Source: an uncultured Clostridia bacterium
GTDB taxonomy: Bacteria; Bacillota; Clostridia; Lachnospirales; CAG-274
NCBI GenBank assembly: GCA_910579745.1
Contig: CAJTVH010000012.1
Location: forward strand, 1 to 64,000
Direction: 5' to 3'
DNA length: 64,000 nucleotides
This document shows, piece by piece, positions 53,752 to 62,261 of this stretch (the first letter of the stretch is position 1; every line of letters begins with the position of its first letter). The notes under the pieces are model-generated. The model was not told the origin of the DNA and searched no databases. It saw only the letters and a list, made by a program, of their open reading frames with translations. The position numbers and the translations under genes were made by a program.

Positions 53752-55143
53752 ATGGATGAGAATATTTCAAAAAATGAAAGTATTGATTTGGATATTTCCG
53801 CTGATAAAATGAGTGTTTCTATAATTTTTACAGAGCCTATTAATAATGGGAGTCTTCTAACTAAATCGGATATAGTAAGAAATTTAAACGGTAATGGTAT
53901 AAGATATGGAATAGATGAGAATTTAATAGATGAGCTTCTTGCTAACAAAGAGTATGGAAGATGGTTTAAGGTAGCGGAAGGAGAAGAACCTCAAAAAGGC
54001 GTTGATGGATATATTGAGTATTTTTTCACTACAGATAAAAAGTCATTAAAGCCTAAAATGCTTGACGACGGTTCAGTGGATTATAAAAATATGAATCTTT
54101 TTGAAACCGCTGTTGAAAATCAAACTCTCGCTATTTCCCATCCTGCTGTTCCGGGAAAAGACGGGATGAATGTTTTCGCTAAAAGTATTCCGGCGGAGCG
54201 TCCCAAAAAAGCTCCCGCTCTTCCAAAGGGTAAAAATACAAAAATTCTTGAGGACGGCGTTACTCTTATTTCGGAAATAAGCGGAAGAATTTTTTATATG
54301 GACGGCAGAGTAAGCGTATTTCCTATACTTGAGATTATGGGGGATGTTGACAACTCTACGGGAAATGTTGAGTTTTTGGGTACTATCGTTGTTAAAGGAA
54401 CAGTTTTGTCGGGGTTTTCAGTCAACGCGGGGGCCGATGTGGAGATAGAGGGTGCTGTTGAGGGCGCTATTATTAAAGCGAAAGGCAATGTTTTACTTAT
54501 GAAAGGCGTGCAAGGCGGAGGAAAAGCTGTAATTGAGGCTGGAGGAGATATTAACGCTAATTTTATTGAAAGCAGTACTGTATCCGCTGGCGGAAACATA
54601 ACAGCTAATTCTATTATGCACAGTAAAGTTCGCTGTGGAAATATTTTGAATCTTGTCGGCAAACGAGGTCTTTTTGTCGGAGGGAAAGCGGTTGTCGGAA
54701 GTAAAATTGAGGCGAAAGTAATAGGCTCAAATATGGCTACGGTTACGGAGCTTGAGGTAGGAGTTGATCCTGTTCAGCTTGAGGAATATAAGCAAGCGGT
54801 TCAAAATATTGAAAAATATAATGAGCAATATAAAGAAACGGAAAAGGTTATTAATATCATTCAAAGAGTTGAACTTACTAAACTTACGGATGAAAAGAAA
54901 AAGATGCTTATGGACGCTATCAGGAACAAAATTGTACTTAAGTCAAAAATAAATGAGAATCAGCAGAAAGTTGAGACGATTATGCCGAGACTCAAACAAA
55001 AAAACGGCAGGGTTTCAGCCAGCAATGTTATTTACTCAGGAGTTAAAGTGACTATAAACGACGCTGTTATGTATGTAAGAGACGATTTACAGCATTGTTC
55101 TTTAATTAATAATAAGGGCAAGGTTTCTGTCGGCGCACTTTAA
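53752..55143 (+). CDS. fapA: FapA family (DUF342) protein
   Basis: A 463-residue cytoplasmic protein with the FapA N-terminal domain (about 10-180, including VDGYIEYFF), a beta-helical middle with Gly/Val repeats (about 195-310; VKGTVLSGFSVNAGADVEIE) and a C-terminal coiled coil (about 345-410). FapA proteins often lie after flagellar sigma genes; function is not settled. ATG 53752 is preferred, with GGGAG 9 bases upstream, over TTG 53743. Confidence 0.88.
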   Translation: MDENISKNESIDLDISADKMSVSIIFTEPINNGSLLTKSDIVRNLNGNGIRYGIDENLIDELLANKEYGRWFKVAEGEEPQKGVDGYIEYFFTTDKKSLKPKMLDDGSVDYKNMNLFETAVENQTLAISHPAVPGKDGMNVFAKSIPAERPKKAPALPKGKNTKILEDGVTLISEISGRIFYMDGRVSVFPILEIMGDVDNSTGNVEFLGTIVVKGTVLSGFSVNAGADVEIEGAVEGAIIKAKGNVLLMKGVQGGGKAVIEAGGDINANFIESSTVSAGGNITANSIMHSKVRCGNILNLVGKRGLFVGGKAVVGSKIEAKVIGSNMATVTELEVGVDPVQLEEYKQAVQNIEKYNEQYKETEKVINIIQRVELTKLTDEKKKMLMDAIRNKIVLKSKINENQQKVETIMPRLKQKNGRVSASNVIYSGVKVTINDAVMYVRDDLQHCSLINNKGKVSVGAL

Positions 55144-55256
55144 TTTAAAAAGTTTGTGGTGTGTTAGTTTTAGAATGTTAAGTATTTTTATTTATGTTTG
55201 TATATTATTATAATTTTAAATATTGTTTTTAAGCCTATTTTAGAGAAGGTGATTTT

Positions 55257-55559
55257 ATGGCTATTCAACCTATTGATTTGCAGCTTATGATGAACAGGTC
55301 TACGGAGGTAAATCACTCAAACACTCAAAATCAAAGATATGACGCTCAGCAACAAGCTTTTAACGCCGAGTTTCAGCATCAAATCGAACAAACCGCTAAT
55401 CAAACAAACGAGGTAAGCAAAACAGAGGAAAACGCTATTAAAGACGGACAAAGCAGAAACAAGGGAAGCTATAAGGGCAAAAAAGGCAAAGGCAAAAAGG
55501 ATGATGAAAAAAACGTTAAAAAAAATAAAAGCACGAGTCTTTTTGACGTCAGTATATAG
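55257..55559 (+). CDS. Small hydrophilic protein of unknown function
   Basis: A 100-residue protein without membrane segments. It begins MAIQPIDLQLMMNRSTEVNH, has a Gln/Asn-rich helical middle (about 25-60) and a very Lys-rich part (about 68-92, GKKGKGKKDDEKN-like). Similar short proteins follow fapA in other clostridial fla operons, by my recollection. The start follows GAGAAGGTGA. It may be an export substrate, chaperone or nucleic-acid-binding protein; nothing visible decides. Confidence 0.65.
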   Translation: MAIQPIDLQLMMNRSTEVNHSNTQNQRYDAQQQAFNAEFQHQIEQTANQTNEVSKTEENAIKDGQSRNKGSYKGKKGKGKKDDEKNVKKNKSTSLFDVSI

Positions 55560-55576
55560 TTTTTAAGGAGATAAAA

Positions 55577-56059
55577 ATGTTATTTGACATTATATTGGTA
55601 TTATTAATAATTATTGGGATAATATTGGTTATTTTTGCTTACGCGAGCAAGAAAAAAGACAGTGGTGATAATGATTATTTTGAGGCTAACGCCTCTGTTC
55701 AGCTTGTTAAACAAGCGATTGATGACGCGGATAACGCTATTGAGCAGCTTAATAAAATATCTTCCAATATATTTGAGGAATTTGAGGAAAAATATCAAGA
55801 GCTTTTATTTTTATATCAAATGATTGACGATATGAAAGAAAAAAGAGCGAGAATTGATTTTAATACCGAGTCTCAAAAAGAGGTGAGTTTTAATAGAAAT
55901 CAGGGTTATTCCGAGTCATTTAATTCTTTTAAAAATCCTAATCTTGAGAAAATCAGAAGTATGCGAGCGCAAGGTCTTTCTATAGCGGAGATTTCCAAAG
56001 CACTTAATATGGGGCAAGGTGAAATTAAGCTTATTTTAGAACTTGGAAAGGCAAGGTGA
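55577..56059 (+). CDS. SwrB/DUF6115-like membrane-anchored protein
   Basis: A 160-residue protein with an N-terminal membrane helix (about 4-23), a coiled coil (about 35-95) and a C-terminal helix-turn-helix-like segment (MRAQGLSIAEISKALNMGQG). This architecture is that of SwrB (YlxL), which in Bacillus lies after sigD and promotes export-gate activation. The match is by architecture and position, not clear sequence identity. The start follows AAGGAG. Confidence 0.7.
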   Translation: MLFDIILVLLIIIGIILVIFAYASKKKDSGDNDYFEANASVQLVKQAIDDADNAIEQLNKISSNIFEEFEEKYQELLFLYQMIDDMKEKRARIDFNTESQKEVSFNRNQGYSESFNSFKNPNLEKIRSMRAQGLSIAEISKALNMGQGEIKLILELGKAR

Positions 56060-56066
56060 TTTTTCT

Positions 56067-56777
56067 GTGGAAAAAAGAAGTTTTATTTTAGGTCTTGGGA
56101 TAGGGATTATTGTTTCCGTGATTATTATTTGGTCAGTATATAAGATTTCCGGTATTGGAAATGATGATATTACGAATTTGGAAATTGAGAGAAGAGCGAG
56201 AGAGCTTGGTATGGAGTATTTTTCAGAGAACGTTTCGGAGGAAAGTTCTGAGATTTCAAGTGAGGTTATAACATACGCTCCCGCTGTTTATGAGGCTGAG
56301 ACATCTGTAGCTGAAACATACGGAAACAAGGAGGAATTACCTCAAATTGAAAATAGTGTTAATGATGACTCTGAAAAGAAAAATACATCTAATAATGTTT
56401 TGCCGAATAAAAAAGTTTCAGAAAACAAAAGAACTGAAAATGATAAAAACAAGAAAGAGGTTTTTAACGGGATTGACGGAAATCCTGAAAAAGAGGATAT
56501 GTCTAATGCCGAGGGCACTTTTGACGGGAAGGAAAATTCTCCTATTGAGCAAACGGGCGAATCTCTTGTGGACGTAACAATAACCGCTGGTACGAACGCG
56601 AGAAGAGTAAGTAATATTTTCGCTGAAAAAGGTATTATTGAAAACGCCGCCGAATATGAGAGGTTTTTAATTGATAACAAGAAAACAAAGAGCATAAGAA
56701 CTGGTAATTATAAAATTCCTAAAAATATAGGCTATGAGGAATTGACTAAAATAATTATTGAAAAACCCAAGAGGTAA
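56067..56777 (+). CDS. MltG/YceG-like protein with LysM-like domain only
   Basis: A 236-residue protein with an N-terminal membrane helix (about 5-26), a Glu/Ser/Asn-rich disordered linker (about 45-150) and a C-terminal YceG-type LysM-like unit (VTITAGTNARRVSNIFAEKG, YERFLIDNKKTKSIRTGNY, IGYEELTKIIIE). The catalytic endolytic transglycosylase domain of MltG is absent, so it probably binds or measures peptidoglycan without cutting it. GTG 56067 was chosen because AAGGTGA lies 7 bases upstream. Last gene before the operon terminator. Confidence 0.75.
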   Translation: MEKRSFILGLGIGIIVSVIIIWSVYKISGIGNDDITNLEIERRARELGMEYFSENVSEESSEISSEVITYAPAVYEAETSVAETYGNKEELPQIENSVNDDSEKKNTSNNVLPNKKVSENKRTENDKNKKEVFNGIDGNPEKEDMSNAEGTFDGKENSPIEQTGESLVDVTITAGTNARRVSNIFAEKGIIENAAEYERFLIDNKKTKSIRTGNYKIPKNIGYEELTKIIIEKPKR

Positions 56778-56780
56778 TTG

Positions 56781-56817
56781 AAACAGCGTGAATTATTTTG
56801 ATTTGCGCTGTTTTTTT
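56781..56817 (+). terminator. Terminator at the end of the flagellar operon
   Basis: AAACAGCG (56781-56788) pairs with CGCTGTTT (56806-56813), inner AAT/ATT pairing, followed by a run of seven Ts overall. It lies directly after the last operon gene. Confidence 0.85.
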
Positions 56818-57220
56818 AAAATATTAGGCGTTAAATGTATTGGACTTTTTTTGAATGTGTGTTAAAATTATAAAATATATAAAAAATAAAATATATTATG
56901 GTAAAGCTTTGTTTTACGCTAATCTCGCTAAAAAAATGATATAATATACAAGGCATTATAGCAATAACTGCTTTATTTCTCATAATTTTTTGGCGTGTTT
57001 TTTCAGTCAATTAACTATGAAAACACTTATATTTTTAAAGAGTTTGTTATTTTTATATTTTAATGAAAGTTCGATGATAATAACGGCGAAACGCAGTTTC
57101 GCGCGCGAGTTTTTGTTAAACTTTTTAAAAAGTTTGCGTAGTTTGAGGCAAAGCCTCAAGGTTTTTTGTTTTGAGAGCGTTTAATTAAATTTTTTTAAAT
57201 ATTATAAAGGGTGTGAAATT
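56818..57220. other. Intergenic region before the second pectate lyase
   Basis: About 400 bases without a supportable gene. TATAAT occurs at 56940-56945 but lacks a correctly spaced -35. The palindrome-rich repeat covers 57086-57180. A 64-codon open stretch (56990-57184) is explained by that repeat and has no ribosome binding site. Confidence 0.5.
57086..57180 (+). repeat. Palindrome-rich repeat (three palindromes in a row)
   Basis: GCGAAAC/GTTTCGC at 57086-57092 and 57096-57102; an 18-bp perfect palindrome AAACTTTTTAAAAAGTTT at 57118-57135; TTGAGGC/GCCTCAA at 57143-57149 and 57153-57159, followed by GGTTTTTTGTTTTGAGAGCG. A diverged copy lies in inverse orientation at 1266-1347. Confidence 0.65.
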
Positions 57221-60200
57221 ATGAACAGAAGAATAATAAGTTTAATAATGACGTTTATTTTGATTTTTTCTTATTGTTATGTTTGTGACGCGAGTGAGAA
57301 AGATATTTCTGCTGTCTCTGTCGCGGCTTTTCCCGGAGCGGAGGGAGGAGGAATGTATTCAAAAGGCGCAAGAGGTGTGGAAGCTCCTGAGGTTTATCAT
57401 GTTACAACTCTTGAGGACGGCGGAAAGGGTTCTCTTAGGGACGCCGTTTCAAAAGGAGGTCGCTTTATTGTATTTGACGTGGGCGGAAATATAAAATTGA
57501 ATAGAAAATTGGATATATATGAAAGCAATATCACCATTTTAGGGCAGACTGCCCCTGGAGGGGGAATAAACATAGATAACGAGTGTGTTTCAATAAAAGG
57601 CAGTAATATAATTTTAAGGTATATGAGATTTAGAATGGGGTCTAAAACCAAAGAGGAGGATACAGTTACGGTATTAGACGGACATGACAATATAATAGAC
57701 CATTGCAGTATGAGTTGGGGCGTTGACGAGTGTTTGTCTGTTTACGCCGTAAAAAATTTTACGGTGCAATGGAGTATAATTTCGGAAAGCCTTAATAATT
57801 CAATACATACAAAAGGAACTCATGGAATGGGCGGAATATGGGGCGGAATTAACACGACGGCTCATCATAATCTACTTGCCACTCATAATAACAGAAATCC
57901 GATGATAGGAACAGGCGCGACGGTACACTCACATGATAATACTCCGGATACAGACGGACTGGTTGATGTGAGGAACAATGTTGTTTATAATTGGGGAAAC
58001 TCAATAGCTTATGGAGGACAGAACGGCGTTAGGGTAAATTTTATAGGAAATTATTATCGTCCTGGACCGGCGACAAAGCCCAATAAATTAAAAACGATTT
58101 ATAGTCCTCATGGAACAACCGGCGAGAGCAACTCGCTTCCGCAAAATGGGGGAACAACGGGAGCGGGAAAAGGTAAAATCGGATGGTCAACCACTCTTTT
58201 TGTTGATAAAAACATTATTGAGGGTGTGGATGATGTAAACGAGAATAATTGGGCGGGAGTTAAACTGAATTCTGATGTGGGAGTTTGGGAAGGGTCGTGG
58301 ATAAAATGCGAGAGTATAGAGGATGGGATATATGTTGACGGAATACTTAAGCCCAATGACGAGTATATATATGATTATCCCATTATTACTCAAGCTCCTG
58401 AGAAAGCTTATGGGGAAATTATAAAATACGCCGGAGCGTCGAAAGTGAGAGACAGCGTTGATGTTAGAGTGGTAAACGACGTAATTAACAAAACCGCTCC
58501 AACGGGAAGCAAAAGCGGTTTGGGACTTATTGACTCTCCGGATGATGTTGGAGGATTTCCTGTCATTATGGGAGGGGAAAAGCCTATAGACAGCGATAAC
58601 GATGGTATACCTGACTATTGGGAAGATAAAAATGGTTATAATAAATTTGATTTTACAGATTCCGTGAGAATTGAGAAGGATGGGTACACTCCCTTGGAGA
58701 AATATTGTGAGGATATTATTGTTCCGAAAGGAATTGTAAAAGCCGATAAATCAGCTTTAACCAATGAAATATATACGGCGCTTAAAATCAAAAGATTTGG
58801 ATATACTGAAAATTCATGGCTGGAATTTGAAAAAGCTTTACGAGAGGCGCAGAATACGGCGGGAATGGTTTATCCAACAAAAGAAGAAATTGATAACGCT
58901 TTAGAAATTCTAATAAAAGGCAAAGAAGCGCTTGAGGTTGACGCGAAATATGAGATAAAGTCTTTAATAGATAAAGCGGAGAGTTTAATTTATGAGGAAT
59001 ATACGGAGGATAGTTTTAGATTAATGCTTCAGATACTTGGCAACGCTAAAAAAGTATATGAAGATCAAAACGCCGATATTTCCGAGATTAATGATATATC
59101 TTTAAAACTAAATAACGCGTTAAATAATTTAAAAATTAATTATAAATATAGACTTAGATCAAAAGTCGAAAAAGTGAGAAAGTTGAATCAAATGAATTTT
59201 GATGTAAATGGTTTAGAGGAATTATTAAATGTTTTGGAAACCGCGGATAATACTTTGGCGGAAGGCGATTATGCTGATGAGTTATATAAAAAACTGTTTG
59301 ACGATATAGAAAACCAATTACACAATTTAATTTCATCGAAGGACAAGGCTGAAAGGGTTACAGGTGATTTTGAGAAAATGGTTTGCTTTAACATCGCTAA
59401 CGGGACTTACGGTGATTATCAAGTTGTGCTTTCAGGGAATAATGACAGTGCTTATGTAAAAGAAAATATCGCGGGAAATATTTCCAAATCTTTTATCTTA
59501 AATGACAATAGTGATAAAAGAACAAGTTTTAAGCAAAAGTTTAAGGAAAAAGAGAAGGGCATATTAAATTTTAAAGGGGATTTTTGTTTTTTAAGCGAAC
59601 CTTTAAGTGAAACGATTTTTTTCAGACTGGCTGATTATGATTATGTAAAAAACTCATCAAATAATTTTTTTGACGTTTCTGTAATACAATCAAATGGAAA
59701 CGCGTATTTGAGATGCAGAAATTATACAACCGAAGAGATTGTGTCAACTAAAATAAGTGAAATTCCTTTTGAGAAAAATAAATGGTACAGTATTTCAGTG
59801 ACTGTTGATACGGTAAAAAAAGTTTGCAGGGTTTCTTTTGAGGACACATTATCGGATGATATTAATTTAAATATGGAAAATGTCGGAGTGGACAGCTTTT
59901 CGATAGAAACTCCAGGAAGCAAATCATCTGTTTTAGCTATGGACAATATTACTTTTACAAAAACAAAAAAAGATTATGAGATTAATAATTTTTCTGTAAG
60001 TGAAAATTCTCTTTCAAATGGAAAAGTTACTGTAAAGACGGATTTAATAAATTATGATGGAGATGAGAGCGTAAATTTTATAACGGCAAGCTATGAAAAT
60101 GAAAAACTTGTCGATATTGATTTTAAAAAATTAAATATTTCAAAATTAAGCGAAATAAAAAATATATCTTCCGAAATTGAGATAGGCGAAAATTCAAAAA

Positions 60201-60274
60201 AACGTGAAATAAAGGTTTTTGTTTGGAATGAGAGTATGAGGCCCTATTGCTTTTTATCATATCCTATAAAGTAA
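57221..60274 (+). CDS. Secreted pectate lyase (PL1 family) with helical and LamG-like parts
   Basis: A 1017-residue exported pectate lyase. Signal peptide 1-24 (ends CDA). The PL1 beta-helix (about 33-420) includes IIDHCSMSWGVDE and NNRNPMIGTG with the likely catalytic arginine. A calcium segment DSDNDGIPDYWEDKNG starts at 457. Two or three FIVAR-like helical units (about 505-715) and a concanavalin/LamG-like beta-sandwich (about 725-920) follow, then a short C-terminal beta domain. The front half closely parallels the lyase at 7487, so they are paralogues with different carbohydrate-binding tails. The start follows AAGGGTGTG. Confidence 0.88.
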   Translation: MNRRIISLIMTFILIFSYCYVCDASEKDISAVSVAAFPGAEGGGMYSKGARGVEAPEVYHVTTLEDGGKGSLRDAVSKGGRFIVFDVGGNIKLNRKLDIYESNITILGQTAPGGGINIDNECVSIKGSNIILRYMRFRMGSKTKEEDTVTVLDGHDNIIDHCSMSWGVDECLSVYAVKNFTVQWSIISESLNNSIHTKGTHGMGGIWGGINTTAHHNLLATHNNRNPMIGTGATVHSHDNTPDTDGLVDVRNNVVYNWGNSIAYGGQNGVRVNFIGNYYRPGPATKPNKLKTIYSPHGTTGESNSLPQNGGTTGAGKGKIGWSTTLFVDKNIIEGVDDVNENNWAGVKLNSDVGVWEGSWIKCESIEDGIYVDGILKPNDEYIYDYPIITQAPEKAYGEIIKYAGASKVRDSVDVRVVNDVINKTAPTGSKSGLGLIDSPDDVGGFPVIMGGEKPIDSDNDGIPDYWEDKNGYNKFDFTDSVRIEKDGYTPLEKYCEDIIVPKGIVKADKSALTNEIYTALKIKRFGYTENSWLEFEKALREAQNTAGMVYPTKEEIDNALEILIKGKEALEVDAKYEIKSLIDKAESLIYEEYTEDSFRLMLQILGNAKKVYEDQNADISEINDISLKLNNALNNLKINYKYRLRSKVEKVRKLNQMNFDVNGLEELLNVLETADNTLAEGDYADELYKKLFDDIENQLHNLISSKDKAERVTGDFEKMVCFNIANGTYGDYQVVLSGNNDSAYVKENIAGNISKSFILNDNSDKRTSFKQKFKEKEKGILNFKGDFCFLSEPLSETIFFRLADYDYVKNSSNNFFDVSVIQSNGNAYLRCRNYTTEEIVSTKISEIPFEKNKWYSISVTVDTVKKVCRVSFEDTLSDDINLNMENVGVDSFSIETPGSKSSVLAMDNITFTKTKKDYEINNFSVSENSLSNGKVTVKTDLINYDGDESVNFITASYENEKLVDIDFKKLNISKLSEIKNISSEIEIGENSKKREIKVFVWNESMRPYCFLSYPIK

Positions 60275-60670
60275 TATTTATATAGGATTATAGAACAAAA
60301 ATATACAATAAATTCATAAGTTATAAGGTGTTTAAGAAAATTACAAAGATTGTATGTGCTGTTTGAGAATTTTTTGGATGTTGTCAAAATTATACAAATA
60401 GTAAGGTTTTCCAAAATAAAAGCGGTGTTTTTATTTAACATAATAATCTCAAGACATGGGAAATAAGATAAATGTTATTAATTTTAAGCACAAAAATTTG
60501 TTTTAACATGATGTTGATATTTTATCTATAAAGCTGAACAGTGTTTAATATAAGTTTGTATTTAGTGACATTTTATAAGTTTTTAGAGAAAGCTAATTGG
60601 TTTTTGTAAGTTCTTTTGATATAAGTTTTAATTTTGTAACATATTTTATAAAAAAAGTTGTAATATGGTG

Positions 60671-60699
60671 TTGATATTATTAAGAATATATGGTATAAT
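60671..60699 (+). promoter_or_regulatory. Near-consensus sigma-A promoter upstream of kdgK
   Basis: TTGATA at 60671-60676 and TATAAT at 60694-60699, 17-base spacer ending TGG (extended -10). The nearest gene start, kdgK, is about 415 bases downstream, so the transcript would run through the hairpin element first. Confidence 0.65.
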
Positions 60700-60776
60700 T
60701 TCTCATATAGATGATATGTTATATACATAGCGATATTGTAAGAACTTGGGCGGAAAATAAAAAAATATTTTATTAG

Positions 60777-60953
60777 GGGTTGTCTTAAAACTAAAATATT
60801 TAAAAAATCATAAAAAGATAAAACAAACTTGAACAATGTTTGTTTTATTTTTAATAATTTTTTAAATATTTTCTCCTTATAAAAACAAAAAATATTTTTT
60901 CCTTTAAAAATTTATATGGTTTTAACAATAGGCATAGAGTTTTAAGACAGTCC
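60777..60953 (+). repeat. Diverged 177-bp long-hairpin element
   Basis: Ends: GGTTGTCTTAAAACT and AGTTTTAAGACAGTCC (inverted repeat, two mismatches). Core: AAATATTTAAAAAATCATAA...AAAACAAAC pairs with GTTTGTTTTATTTTTAATAA...AAATATTT. The order end-AAAACTAAAATA-core-loop-core is the same as in the elements at 17017 and 46878, with different terminal bases. Confidence 0.75.
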
Positions 60954-61119
60954 ATAATTGGGTGTTGTGGTAACTTTAGAGAGTAACAAAATTGTGTGAC
61001 ATCCATATATGTTTTGGGAGATAATTTTGAAAATTTTAATTAAAATGATTTTTTATCAACGGCTGTAAGAGTTCTTATGATTTTATACTTTATATTTACT
61101 TTTAAGGAGGATTTTATTA

Positions 61120-62142
61120 ATGGGTAAAATTGTTACTATGGGCGAAATTATGCTGAGGCTATCTACACCAGGCAATGAGAGATTTATTCAGGCTACGGAA
61201 TTTGATATTAATTATGGCGGGGGCGAGGCAAACGTAGCTGTTTCCTTGGCTAATTACGGTCACGACGCTGAGTTTGTTACAGCTGTTCCTGATAATCCTA
61301 TTGGAGCGTGCGCTGTGGCTTCTTTAAGAAAATATGGTGTTGAGACTAAGCATATCGCTAAATGCGGAGACAGACTTGGTATTTATTATCTTGAGACAGG
61401 AGCTTCAATGAGAGCTTCTAACGTTGTTTATGACAGGGCTAATTCGTCTATCGCCACAGCGACGGCTGATAAATTTGATTTTGACGCTATTTTTGAGGGT
61501 GCTGACTGGTTCCATTTTACAGGTATTACACCGGCTGTATCGGATTTAGCCGCTCAAGTTACGGAGGCTGCCTGCAAAGCCGCCAAAGCTAAAGGTGTTA
61601 CTGTTTCTTGTGACCTTAACTTCAGAAAAAAGCTTTGGTCTTCAGAAAAAGCTCAGAAAGTTATGACAAATCTTATGCAATATGTTGACGTTTGTATCGG
61701 AAATGAAGAGGACGCTGAGAAAGTTCTTGGATTTAAGCCGGGCAATACAGACGTTACAAGCGGTGAACTTGAAATGGCGGGATATGTTGACATATTTAAT
61801 CAGATGTGCGATAAATTTAACTTTAAATATGTTATTTCATCATTAAGAGAGTCTTTCTCAGCTTCTCACAATGGCTGGTCCGCTTGTATCATGGATGGAA
61901 AATCAAGAGAATTTTACCGTTCAACAAGATATGAGATTAATCCTATCGTTGACAGAGTAGGCGGGGGTGACTCTTTCGCCGGAGGTCTTATTTGTGGTCT
62001 TATGGACGGCAAAGACATGAAAGCCGCTCTTGAGTTCGCTGTTTCAGCTTCTGCCCTTAAGCACACTATACCAGGGGATTTCAACCTTGTTACAAGAGCG
62101 GAAGTAGAGTCATGCGATGGTTCAGGAAGAGTTCAAAGATAA
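61120..62142 (+). CDS. kdgK: 2-Keto-3-deoxygluconate kinase
   Basis: A 340-residue PfkB/ribokinase-family sugar kinase. Visible: GEIMLRLSTPGNERFIQA at the start, NYGGGEANVAVSLANYGHDA (substrate and first PfkB signature), and DRVGGGDSFAGGLICGL with the catalytic base D284. KdgK phosphorylates KDG to KDPG in uronate breakdown. The neighbour kduI supports this over other PfkB substrates. The start follows AAGGAGGA. Confidence 0.9.
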   Translation: MGKIVTMGEIMLRLSTPGNERFIQATEFDINYGGGEANVAVSLANYGHDAEFVTAVPDNPIGACAVASLRKYGVETKHIAKCGDRLGIYYLETGASMRASNVVYDRANSSIATATADKFDFDAIFEGADWFHFTGITPAVSDLAAQVTEAACKAAKAKGVTVSCDLNFRKKLWSSEKAQKVMTNLMQYVDVCIGNEEDAEKVLGFKPGNTDVTSGELEMAGYVDIFNQMCDKFNFKYVISSLRESFSASHNGWSACIMDGKSREFYRSTRYEINPIVDRVGGGDSFAGGLICGLMDGKDMKAALEFAVSASALKHTIPGDFNLVTRAEVESCDGSGRVQR

Positions 62143-62167
62143 TAATTCATTTTCCTACAACTTATTT

Positions 62168-62223
62168 GGGGCAAGCCCTATCCTACACGTTTTTATATGG
62201 TTTTGTAGGGCCGGGTTTGCTCC
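62168..62223 (+). repeat. GC-rich hairpin between kdgK and kduI
   Basis: GGGGCAAGCCC (62168-62178) pairs over 11 positions with GGGTTTGCTCC (62213-62223), including two G-U pairs; after a 3-base internal bulge, CCTACA (62182-62187) pairs with TGTAGG (62204-62209) around a 16-base loop. There is no direct T tract. It may be an mRNA structure within the two-gene transcript or a REP-like repeat. Confidence 0.75.
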
Positions 62224-62261
62224 TATATTTTTATAAATCTTTTAACGGAGGTAATTTTTTT

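Larger units (their letters stand above)
60275..61119. other. Large intergenic region with promoter and hairpin element
   Basis: About 845 bases without a supportable gene. It holds a near-consensus promoter at 60671-60699 and the 177-bp hairpin element at 60777-60953. No terminator with clear T run was seen right after the lyase gene. The last 150 bases before kdgK are AT-rich and show no second good promoter. Confidence 0.55.

Noticed and set aside
56990..57184. 64-codon + strand open frame before pectate lyase 2
   Set aside because: No ribosome binding site; its second half is the palindromic repeat that also occurs at 1266-1347 in the other orientation.
62112..62261. In-frame upstream extension of kduI
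   Set aside because: It overlaps the end of kdgK, crosses the GC-rich hairpin and has no ribosome binding site, while CGGAGGT lies 9 bases before ATG 62262 and the protein from there has family length.
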